Shown: in pieces, positions 9,027-15,693 of the stretch
Layout of the letters: each line of letters starts with the position of its first letter
Position numbering within the stretch: position 1 is the stretch's first letter
DNA from: Nocardia sp. NBC_00565
GTDB lineage: Bacteria; Actinomycetota; Actinomycetes; Mycobacteriales; Mycobacteriaceae
Assembly (NCBI RefSeq): GCF_036345915.1
Contig: NZ_CP107785.1
Location: 8,804,001 to 8,868,000, forward strand
Direction of reading: 5' to 3'
Length of the DNA stretch: 64,000 nucleotides
Translations under genes and position numbers: made by a program
The notes under the pieces: generated by a model
The model's database searches: none
What the model was told of the DNA's origin: nothing
The model's input: the letters and a program-made list of their open reading frames with translations, nothing else

Positions 9027-9359
9027 ATGGCAAGCGGCGGTAGGGATTTCGATGGTGTGCTGTTCGACCCGGCGGCGGCCCGTGACGCCGCCGCCCGGCT
9101 CGACGGACTGGCGGCACGGCTGGAAGCGGAACTGCGGGAGGGCTCGCCCGCGCTGACGGTGCCGCCCTCGGGTGCCGACGAGGTGTCGGTGCGGGCGTCG
9201 CAGACGATGAACGATGTCGCGGCGTCCTACGGCGACAGCGCGGCGGCCGGAATCGTGGAACTGCGGAAGTTGGCGGCGACGCTGCGGTCGCAGGCCGCGC
9301 AGTTCGGTCGCGCCGAGCACGACAGCGTCGCCGACTTCGGCGTCCCCGGCGCGGCCTGA
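9027..9359 (+). CDS. PE family-like protein
   Basis: 110 aa; ATG 9027 with a near-perfect CAGGAGG site. It has the PE-type two-helix plan: DPAAARDAAARLDGLAARLE, a turn with TVPPSGADEVSV, then a second long helix ending in QAAQFGRAEHDSVADFG. The classic Pro-Glu near the N-terminus is replaced by DP, as often happens outside Mycobacterium. It is followed 35 bp later by a PPE gene and then by espG, which is the standard PE-PPE-EspG unit. It is expected to heterodimerise with the PPE product for ESX export. Confidence 0.78.
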   Translation: MASGGRDFDGVLFDPAAARDAAARLDGLAARLEAELREGSPALTVPPSGADEVSVRASQTMNDVAASYGDSAAAGIVELRKLAATLRSQAAQFGRAEHDSVADFGVPGAA

Positions 9360-9394
9360 AGTACGACACCGAGCGAATACGACACGGAGCGACA

Positions 9395-10378
9395 ATGATC
9401 GAACCACCGCAGCCCGGTTTCACCGGTGTGGTCTGGGGCGCGCGCGAGCCGGATCGGCTGGCGCGCGAACTGGCCACCGGTCCCGGCGCGGTACCGATGG
9501 CTGAGGCCGGTGCCGCGTGGACCCGGCTGGCTGCCGGCTTCGGTACGGCGGTTGCCGAATACGAACTGATCGTCGCGGCGCTGCGCGGCGCATGGCAGTC
9601 GAGCACCAGCGGACCGGTGCTGGACCGGGTCTCGATGTTGCGCGACTGGCTCGCCGATGCCGCGACGGCGGCGGGCAATAACGCGTCGCGCGCCGAAACT
9701 CAGGCCGCCGCTTATGAATTGGCTCGGCTGACCATGCCGCACACCGCCGAGATCGCGGCCATCCAGGCCGTGCAGCGGATGCTCGAATCGATCGGCGGCG
9801 CGATCGGCGCACCGCTGAAAGCCGTTGCGGCGCAGACCGATACCGACGCCGATCTGGCGAAGGCGGCGGCCTCGCGGGTGATGCAGACCTACGAGGCGGC
9901 CACCGAGCCGTTGGCGACACCCTGGATTCAGCAGGAGCCGCCGGTGATCGCGTCGCCGGCGGCGTTGGCGGTCGAAGAGGCGAGCGCGACGGTGTCCGGA
10001 CCGTCCATGACCATGCCCGCGCTGCCGGGGATCACGCCGGGGATGTTCATGCCGGGCGGCCTCGCTGCGGTCGCGACGCCCGCGAAACTGCGGCCCTATC
10101 GGGCGCCGGTCGTCACCGAGGCGCCCCAGCCTGTGGAAATGGCGACACCGCAACCGGTTTCGACCTCGAGCGCGAGTGCCAGTGCGCTGCCGATGGTTCC
10201 CGGCGCGATGGCGCCGGGCGCGACGGGACAGGACGAGGAGTACGCGCCGCGCGCGGCGGCGGTGACCGGTGACGCCATCGGCGCCGATCTCGGTATCGCC
10301 GCCGCCCCGGCCGTCCTCGGCGCACCGGAAGCGCCCGCGGCGCCCACCGGCCAGACGGCATCCGGCGGTGCCACATGA
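9395..10378 (+). CDS. PPE family protein
   Basis: 327 aa, ATG 9395 with CGGAG upstream. The N-terminal domain of about 180 residues matches PPE helices: VVWGAREPDRLARELATGPG, then AGAAWTRLAAGFGTAVAEYE, the tryptophan turn ALRGAWQSS, and LRDWLADAATAAG. The first motif is a divergent version of the Pro-Pro-Glu start. The C-terminal half is Pro/Ala/Thr-rich and probably disordered. The pair with the PE protein would form the four-helix export unit, with the EspG encoded next as the chaperone of the PPE tip. The stop overlaps the espG start (ATGA), indicating coupled translation. Confidence 0.82.
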   Translation: MIEPPQPGFTGVVWGAREPDRLARELATGPGAVPMAEAGAAWTRLAAGFGTAVAEYELIVAALRGAWQSSTSGPVLDRVSMLRDWLADAATAAGNNASRAETQAAAYELARLTMPHTAEIAAIQAVQRMLESIGGAIGAPLKAVAAQTDTDADLAKAAASRVMQTYEAATEPLATPWIQQEPPVIASPAALAVEEASATVSGPSMTMPALPGITPGMFMPGGLAAVATPAKLRPYRAPVVTEAPQPVEMATPQPVSTSSASASALPMVPGAMAPGATGQDEEYAPRAAAVTGDAIGADLGIAAAPAVLGAPEAPAAPTGQTASGGAT

Positions 10379-11181
10379 CCACCATGACCAACGATGGACT
10401 GCTCGCGGTCGCCGAACGGCTCGGCGTGCAGACCCTGCCACTGGTGCTTTCAATTGGGCCGCAACAGGATTCGTTCGACGAATGGTGTGCGGCCCAGCAG
10501 CGCGCGGTGACCGAATTGCGCGGCGCCGGCGTGCTCGACGCCGAGGGCGAGGTCGAATCCGAACTGGCCGAGGCCATGTGCACGCTGGCTCAGCCCGATC
10601 GCGAGCTGGTCGCCCGCAGCTATGCCAGCACCCCCGACGAGCAGCCGGTGGTGACCCGAATCTGCCTGGCCCGTCGCGGCGAAAGCCATGCCGTCGCGGT
10701 GCGCACCGGCGACACCTTCGACGTGCGCACCGTGTGGGCGGACGGCTCGGGTGCGGCGCTGGTGCGGCCGCTGCTGGATGCGCTCGGCCCGTCCGCGCCC
10801 GCGGAGGTCGTCAATTTCAGCGCCCTGTCGACCGAGCTGAGCGAGCGGCTCGCGACGGCGCGGACCTCCGAGGATTACGCGGACGCGGTCTACGCCCTCG
10901 GCGTCGCCGATCGCGATGCCACCGCCTACGGGCTGGCCTTCGCCTCCTGCCATACCTTCGCCGAGATCGTGGCCTATGCCCATCTCGACGGCACGAGCAC
11001 CCGGCCGCCCGGCGCGGTCGCGGTCTATGACACCGGACGCGGTCGCATTGTGGCCGCGCCCGGGATTGCTGCGGATCAGCAGATCTGGTCCACGGTGACA
11101 CCGGGCACCGATCACCGGATCGCGCAAGCGATTTCGACACTGATCGAATCTTTGCCTGGGGGAAGGTGGCTTCCGCAGTAG
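10375..11181 (+). CDS. espG: ESX secretion-associated chaperone EspG (copy 2)
   Basis: 268 aa, start overlapping the PPE stop. It follows the EspG family pattern along its length: LLAVAERLGVQTLPLVLSIG at the N-terminus, WCAAQQRAVTELRGAGVLD, the ARRGESHAVAVRTGD strand region, and the C-terminal RGRIVAAPGIA and DHRIAQAISTLIESLPGG. EspG binds the hydrophobic tip of PPE proteins in the cytosol and releases them at EccC. Direct coupling to PE/PPE makes this the canonical EspG of the locus. It is clearly distinct from the 261-aa EspG-like protein upstream. Confidence 0.88.
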   Translation: MTTMTNDGLLAVAERLGVQTLPLVLSIGPQQDSFDEWCAAQQRAVTELRGAGVLDAEGEVESELAEAMCTLAQPDRELVARSYASTPDEQPVVTRICLARRGESHAVAVRTGDTFDVRTVWADGSGAALVRPLLDALGPSAPAEVVNFSALSTELSERLATARTSEDYADAVYALGVADRDATAYGLAFASCHTFAEIVAYAHLDGTSTRPPGAVAVYDTGRGRIVAAPGIAADQQIWSTVTPGTDHRIAQAISTLIESLPGGRWLPQ

Positions 11182-11249
11182 ACCCTTCCGGCGATGTCAC
11201 CCGACATCGTTGCCGGGCATTGGAATCACTACAGGAGAGGGTGTCCACG

Positions 11250-11552
11250 ATGAGTGGTGAAGGTGTACACGTAGAAGAAGCGACCGCGAAGAAGGCCGAG
11301 GAGTACATGGCTTCCGCGGTCGACAACATGCAGCGGACGCTGAAGAAGATCGACGACGAGGTCGCCGCGGCGACCCACTGGGAAGGCGATGCGAAGGCGG
11401 CGTTCGTCGCGGCCTCGACCAACTGGGCCCAGCACTCGCAGGAGCTGCACAAGAAGCTCGATGCCATAACCCAGCAGGTCGGTCACGGTACCCAGGAATA
11501 CATCAAGATGGAGCAGGAAAACCAAGAGGGCTTCCAGCACATCAGTCTGTAA
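11250..11552 (+). CDS. WXG100 family EsxB-like protein
   Basis: 100 aa, ATG 11250 with ACAGGAGAGG upstream. It is a helical hairpin with the WxG turn (THWEGDAKAAFV) near the middle. Near the C-terminus YIKME fits the YxxxD/E export signal, which marks it as the EsxB/CFP-10-type partner whose tail docks on EccC. The EsxA-like gene follows 48 bp later. The heterodimer is the core substrate and a structural requirement of the ESX machine. The initial MSGEGVHVEEATAKKAEEYM is typical in length for the family. Confidence 0.9.
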   Translation: MSGEGVHVEEATAKKAEEYMASAVDNMQRTLKKIDDEVAAATHWEGDAKAAFVAASTNWAQHSQELHKKLDAITQQVGHGTQEYIKMEQENQEGFQHISL

Positions 11553-11600
11553 TCGTTCGGGTCCAGAACACAATCAGTCTTTGATGCAAGGGGAAATATC

Positions 11601-11891
11601 ATGACGATGGCATACGCCAAGGGCCCGATGCAGGCCCTGTACAACGACTTGGTCACGCTGCACGGTGACCTGATCAAGTACGGCAGTGACATGGAAGACG
11701 CGGGCGGCGTGCTCAAGGTGGCGTGGGAGGGCAACGTGGCCCACGCCAGCTTCAAGACGGTCTACGACGCGTGGCACACCGAGTACGGCGACACGCTCAC
11801 CTCGCTGAACAATGTCGCGGCGGCCGTGGAGAACTCGCTGCACCGCGCGCTCGGCACCGACGGCAAGATCGGCGACGGCTTCGGCGCCTGA
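11601..11891 (+). CDS. WXG100 family EsxA-like protein
   Basis: 96 aa, ATG 11601 with AAGGGGA upstream. It is a WXG100 protein with the turn VAWEGNVAHASF and two flanking helices (QALYNDLVTLHGDLIKYGSD and VYDAWHTEYGDTLTSLNNVA). No clear C-terminal YxxxD/E is present, consistent with an EsxA-type partner depending on the EsxB-like protein for targeting. It is the last substrate gene of the block; 15 bp after its stop a 33-bp tandem repeat array begins, followed by a strong hairpin. Confidence 0.9.
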   Translation: MTMAYAKGPMQALYNDLVTLHGDLIKYGSDMEDAGGVLKVAWEGNVAHASFKTVYDAWHTEYGDTLTSLNNVAAAVENSLHRALGTDGKIGDGFGA

Positions 11892-11905
11892 GCACGCGCG
11901 ACAAG

Positions 11906-12140
11906 GGCCCGTGCGGTCGCTTGCGGGTCGCTCGAAAGGGCCGTAGTGATCGCTTGCGGGTCGCTCGAAAGGGCCGTAGTGATCGCTTGCGGGTCGCTCG
12001 AAAGGGCCGTAGTGATCGCTTGCGGGTCGCTCGAAAGGGCCGTAGTGATCGCTTGCGGGTCGCTCGAAAGGGCCGTAGTGATCGCTTGCGGGTCGCTCGA
12101 AAGGGCCGTAGCGGTCGCTTGCGGGTCGCTCGAAAGGGTC
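11906..12140 (+). repeat. Seven-copy 33-bp tandem repeat downstream of esxA-like gene
   Basis: Seven copies share the core CTTGCGGGTCGCTCGAAAGG, with the TTGCGGG of each copy at 11921, 11954, 11987, 12020, 12053, 12086 and 12119, an exact 33-bp period. The middle copies are identical; the first and last diverge at the edges. There are no unique spacers. Because 33 is divisible by three, frames stay open through it, but it lies between two convergent genes. Related single copies occur at 14056-14089 and 43123-43153. Together with the hairpin below it fills the 301-bp gap between the esxA-like gene and eccE. Confidence 0.95.
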
Positions 12141-12143
12141 AGC

Positions 12144-12187
12144 CATACGGCCGGTCCGGAGCGTTGTGCTCCCGGACCGGCCGTATG
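12144..12187. terminator. Strong hairpin, probable bidirectional terminator between esxA-like gene and eccE
   Basis: The arms CATACGGCCGGTCCGG and CCGGACCGGCCGTATG pair over 16 bp around a short GC-poor loop. The hairpin sits between the convergent esxA-like and eccE genes, 5 bp from the eccE stop. There is no U-tract, which is common for terminators in high-GC actinobacteria. Confidence 0.75.
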
Positions 12188-12192
12188 CGTTA

Positions 12193-13986
12193 TTACCGTG
12201 CCGCGGCGAGGGATTCGCCGATGTAGCGCATCTCGTCGGGGGTGGTGACCATATTGACCGTCGCGCTCGCTGTCGAGGTCCGCACCGTGATCAGGTTGGG
12301 AGCCGAAACATCCTGCACCAGAATGATATCGGCATCGAACCGACCCTCCGGCTGTTCCGGCGCGCGGACGTGCACGATGGTCGCGCCGCCGGTCAGCGCG
12401 GTGGGCGCGATGCCATCGAAGACCACGACGGTCGCCGTCGGGATGGGCACGCCGGGCCGCGGCGGTGTCGGAGCGACATTATGACCAGCCCCCGCGAACC
12501 GTGGCGCGAGCGAGAGCGAGTGCGGCGCATCGACATTCGCGACCATGGACTGCCAGGCCTCGGGCCGGTCGGTGTGCACGACGGTATGCGCGCCGAGTGC
12601 GATTGCGCGCAGGATCACCTGCTGGGCCAGGTCCAGCCTGCCGATGACCTCGAGATGCCGGGTGCCATCGCCGATCAGCGGCACCGCGATGCCCTGGCCG
12701 GCGTTATCGGCGCCGATCAGCTGACCGCAACCGGCGGTGGGCACCGCGATGTCGTCGAGTGCGGCGAGCGGGCCGCGGTAGTTACCCGCACTGTCGCCGT
12801 CGCGGCGGGCGGTGCGGGCGGGCAGGCAGTCCAGCAGGGCGCGGAACTGTTCACCCGGCAGCGTGCGCAGTCCGGGCACGGGCGGCTCGACCGGTTCGGC
12901 CGTGGTGTCGAAACGGACCAGCGCACCCAGGGTGATCGGCGGGGAAGCGGGCTCGTCACCCGGGCGACCGGTACCCCGCCGCAGTCGCACGGTCACGGTG
13001 GTTGCCAGGCTCGGGGTCGCCCAGATATCGGCGAAGCCGCGCGATCCGATCAGCTCCGGGCCGATCTCGTAGCTGGTGAGGTGAATGCCCGCGTGTACCA
13101 GCGACTTCGGGGTTTCGACGAAACCGTCCAATGCGATGCCGCGGGTGAGTTGGCGCACCGCGCTGTTCATTTCGGTCGCAGTCAGCACCGAGACCGAGAT
13201 GTCGCGGGCGGCGAGTCGATTGGCCACCCGGCGGGTCGCGATGATCGCGGTCCGCAGCGCGCCGGCGCCACCCCCGCCGCGGTTGTCCACCGCCTCGGCA
13301 TTGGCCAGCGGATCCAGCCGCAGCACCAGCCACACCGTGCGATACGCGATGGCGGGCAGCGGGCCGAGGATGCGGTCGTAGAGCTGGGCCACCGGACCGC
13401 CGCCCGCGGTCCGCGCGCCGGTGCTGATCACATCGATCGAGGCCAGGTTGATATCGAACTGGCTGAGGCAGCGACCGATCTCGGTGAGTGGCAGCACCTG
13501 GTCGGTGGACAGCGAGCCGCGCCGCAACAGCGTCAGCGCATCCGGTGGCGGGTCGATGCGCAACATGGTGAGCAGCAGATCGCCGTCCCAGCGCACGCCG
13601 TAGCTGCCGCCCTCGGGCAGCGGCACATCGAAGGCGGCCTGGCCGGTATCGGCGGGGCCGGGCCGGGTCCGCCGCCAGCGAAAGGCGATCGCGCGCGCCA
13701 GGATGCCGACGATATTGCGGGGCTCGCGTCGGCGCACCGGCACCGCGCCGCCGATGAGTACGACCGCGCCGATGGCGATGACGGCGGCGGTCGGCGCACC
13801 GAGCGCGGTGGCGATCCAGGCCGCCGTCGCAGCGATCAGCGCGAGCGGGATCATCAGTCGCAAAGGGATTTGGCGCAGCAGCCAGAATTCCGGATCACGT
13901 AACGATGTATTCGTCGAGTTCACGGAGTTTTCGTTTCCGGTTTCTTTTCGACTGTTCGCCCCGGAGTCGGTATCGCGTTTGTTCAC
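12193..13986 (-). CDS. eccE: Type VII secretion protein EccE
   Basis: 597 aa from GTG 13986, chosen because the frame further upstream runs into a dispersed repeat and a GGATGGGG-like site precedes this codon; a later GTG at VNSTNTS is an alternative. EccE is the peripheral, membrane-anchored subunit of the ESX inner-membrane complex. Two hydrophobic segments follow residue 35 (RLMIPLALIAATAAWIATAL and AVIAIGAVVLIGGAV). The cytosolic part matches EccE: YGVRWDGDLLLTMLRI, LYDRILGPLPAIAYRTVWLV, GIHLTSYEIGPELIGS and CGQLIGADNAGQGIAVPLIG. It is transcribed away from eccB with a 195-bp shared upstream region. Confidence 0.88.
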   Translation of the reverse strand: MNKRDTDSGANSRKETGNENSVNSTNTSLRDPEFWLLRQIPLRLMIPLALIAATAAWIATALGAPTAAVIAIGAVVLIGGAVPVRRREPRNIVGILARAIAFRWRRTRPGPADTGQAAFDVPLPEGGSYGVRWDGDLLLTMLRIDPPPDALTLLRRGSLSTDQVLPLTEIGRCLSQFDINLASIDVISTGARTAGGGPVAQLYDRILGPLPAIAYRTVWLVLRLDPLANAEAVDNRGGGGAGALRTAIIATRRVANRLAARDISVSVLTATEMNSAVRQLTRGIALDGFVETPKSLVHAGIHLTSYEIGPELIGSRGFADIWATPSLATTVTVRLRRGTGRPGDEPASPPITLGALVRFDTTAEPVEPPVPGLRTLPGEQFRALLDCLPARTARRDGDSAGNYRGPLAALDDIAVPTAGCGQLIGADNAGQGIAVPLIGDGTRHLEVIGRLDLAQQVILRAIALGAHTVVHTDRPEAWQSMVANVDAPHSLSLAPRFAGAGHNVAPTPPRPGVPIPTATVVVFDGIAPTALTGGATIVHVRAPEQPEGRFDADIILVQDVSAPNLITVRTSTASATVNMVTTPDEMRYIGESLAAAR

Positions 13987-14032
13987 AGCCCCATCCACGA
14001 TAATCGGACCAGTATTGCGATAACAGTACCGC

Positions 14033-14051
14033 GCCGCAACGCTGTTGCGGC
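14033..14051. promoter_or_regulatory. Perfect inverted repeat in the eccE-eccB intergenic region
   Basis: GCCGCAAC-gct-GTTGCGGC, with 8-bp arms and a 3-bp centre, about 50 bp upstream of the eccE start. It could be an operator or a small hairpin in the eccE leader. No regulator can be named. Confidence 0.45.
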
Positions 14052-14055
14052 TGAT

Positions 14056-14089
14056 CTTTTCGAGCGACCTGCAAGCAGTCGCTACGGCC
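14056..14089 (-). repeat. Dispersed copy of the 33-bp repeat element upstream of eccE
   Basis: On the minus strand this reads GTAGCGACTGCTTGCAGG followed by TCGCTCGAAAAG, closely matching the core of the array at 11906-12140 and almost identical to the copy at 43123-43153. It contains the inverted repeat AGCGAC/GTCGCT. It is in the same orientation as eccE and lies about 70-100 bp before its start codon. Confidence 0.85.
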
Positions 14090-14116
14090 TTAATTGTTTG
14101 CCCGATTGTCGCTGGA

Positions 14117-14146
14117 TTGACATGGCGCACCGAACGATACTGTAAT
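14117..14146 (+). promoter_or_regulatory. Probable housekeeping promoter for eccB
   Basis: A consensus TTGACA (14117-14122) is followed after 18 bp by TGTAAT (14141-14146), a 5/6 match to the -10 box. Transcription would start near 14153, about 30 nt before the eccB GTG. Confidence 0.6.
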
Positions 14147-14181
14147 TATCCTGTTCCTTCCCGTAGTTCGATGGAGACCAT

Positions 14182-15687
14182 GTGCCCGCTCAGCTGACGA
14201 CCAAGGCCCAGGTCAACGGGTACCGTTTTCTGCTGCGCCGGCTCGATCACGCGCTGGTCCGGCGTGATGTCCGGATGCTGCACGACCCCATGCGATCTCA
14301 GGTGCGTTCGATGCTGGTCGGGGCGGTCCTCGGCCTGCTGGTGGTGGCCGGAGCGGCCATCTTGGCGTTTCTGCGCCCGCAGGGTTCGATCGGCGACGCG
14401 AACATCGTGATCGGCAAGGATAGCGGCGCTCTGTATGTCGTGGTGGCCGAGTCCGCGCAGGACAAGGACGATAAGCGCCTGCATCCGGTGCTCAACCTGG
14501 CCTCGGCCCGGCTGATCAGCGGCAGCAGCGAATCGCCGAAGTCGGTGAAGGACGCCAAACTTTCGTCGCTGCCGCGCGGTCCGATGCTCGGCATCCCCGG
14601 CGCACCGGCGGCGCTGCCCGGTTCGAAGCAGGGCGGCCGCTCGGACTGGTCGTTGTGCGAAACGGTGCAGCTCTCGGTCACCGGCAGCGCGGCCTCGGCC
14701 ACGGGTGTGCAGACCTCGATCTTCGCGGGCAAACCCCAACTGGACGAACGCATTCGGACCATGGGCGCTTCGGACGCGCTGCTGGTGCGGCGCGGCGATA
14801 AGACCTACCTGATCTACGACGGCAAACGCGCCGAGGTCGACCCGGGCAACTCGGTCATGGCCCGTTCGCTGAACCTGGCCGGATACAAGCCGCGACCGGT
14901 CGGCACCGGCATGCTGGATGCCGCCATCGCCGTGCCGCCGCTGGCCGTGCCGGACATCCCGCGCGCCGGACAGCCCGGCCCAGCAAAGCTTTCCGATGTG
15001 CCGGTCGGCGGTGTCATCACCGTCGGCGGTATGGGCCGCACCGATCAGTCCCAGCTGTACGTAGTGCTCGCCGACGGTGTGCAGCCCGTCACCGATTTCG
15101 CCGCGCAGGTCATCCGCACCGCGAATTCCCAAGGTATGCGCGAGATCAAAGCGGAGCCGCCGGACGTGCTGACCAATATGCCGGTGCTGCACACGCTGTC
15201 CCTCGACCACTTCCCGGCGAACACCCCGAAGATCCTGTCCGCCGAGGACGCCCCGGTCACCTGTCTGACCTGGGCGAAGGGATGTGAACCGGATAACGAC
15301 GCGACCGAAAGCCCCACCGACCGTGCCACCCTCGGCCTGCTCGCAGGCAACCGGCTGCCACTGCCCGGCTCGGCCCAACCGGTGCGCCTGGCCACCTCCG
15401 ACGGCACCGGCGATCGGGTCGACACCGCCTACATTCCGCCGTCATCGGGTGAGTTCGTGCAGGTAACCGGAACGGAGCCGGGCAGTTTGCGCCGCGGTGG
15501 CCTGTTCTATGTGGCGGACAACGGCATTCGCTACGGCATCCCGGACGTCGCCACCGCCAAGGTGCTCGGCCTGACCGACGACCCGCGGTTGGCCCCGTGG
15601 TCGATCATCGGCCAATTGGTGCCGGGGCCAACGTTGTCCAAGAACGATGCGCTGGTCGAGCGCGATATCCTGCCCGTCGGAAACTGA
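14182..15687 (+). CDS. eccB: Type VII secretion protein EccB
   Basis: 501 aa, GTG start with GGAGACC upstream. EccB is the single-pass, mostly periplasmic subunit of the ESX core complex. The signature N-terminus is present: QVNGYRFLLRRLDHALVRRD, then MLHDPMRSQ, one transmembrane helix (MLVGAVLGLLVVAGAAI) and the cell-wall side start LRPQGSIGDANIVIGKDSG. The repeat-domain motifs (ASARLISG, LGIPGAPAALPG, YLIYDGKRAEV) and the C-terminal YFVSDTGIRYG-like segment (FYVADNGIRYGIPDVA) all fit. Two cysteines around VTCLTWAKGC may form the usual disulfide. It is divergent from eccE and convergent with eccA. Confidence 0.95.
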   Translation: MPAQLTTKAQVNGYRFLLRRLDHALVRRDVRMLHDPMRSQVRSMLVGAVLGLLVVAGAAILAFLRPQGSIGDANIVIGKDSGALYVVVAESAQDKDDKRLHPVLNLASARLISGSSESPKSVKDAKLSSLPRGPMLGIPGAPAALPGSKQGGRSDWSLCETVQLSVTGSAASATGVQTSIFAGKPQLDERIRTMGASDALLVRRGDKTYLIYDGKRAEVDPGNSVMARSLNLAGYKPRPVGTGMLDAAIAVPPLAVPDIPRAGQPGPAKLSDVPVGGVITVGGMGRTDQSQLYVVLADGVQPVTDFAAQVIRTANSQGMREIKAEPPDVLTNMPVLHTLSLDHFPANTPKILSAEDAPVTCLTWAKGCEPDNDATESPTDRATLGLLAGNRLPLPGSAQPVRLATSDGTGDRVDTAYIPPSSGEFVQVTGTEPGSLRRGGLFYVADNGIRYGIPDVATAKVLGLTDDPRLAPWSIIGQLVPGPTLSKNDALVERDILPVGN

Positions 15688-15693
15688 CGGGCA
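15671..15693. terminator. Hairpin at the convergent eccB/eccA ends
   Basis: TGCCCGTC-ggaaact-GACGGGCA: 8-bp perfect arms overlapping the eccB stop codon and ending directly before the eccA stop. It is a probable bidirectional terminator for these convergent genes; there is no T-tract. Confidence 0.6.

Noticed and set aside
11906..12140. CRISPR array
   Set aside because: The 33-bp units are directly adjacent with no unique spacers, and no cas genes are nearby; it is a simple tandem repeat.
11574..12146. Coding frames through the tandem array (11-residue repeats on either strand)
   Set aside because: The 33-bp period keeps all frames open by itself. The frames lack ribosome sites and one runs antisense through the esxA-like gene.
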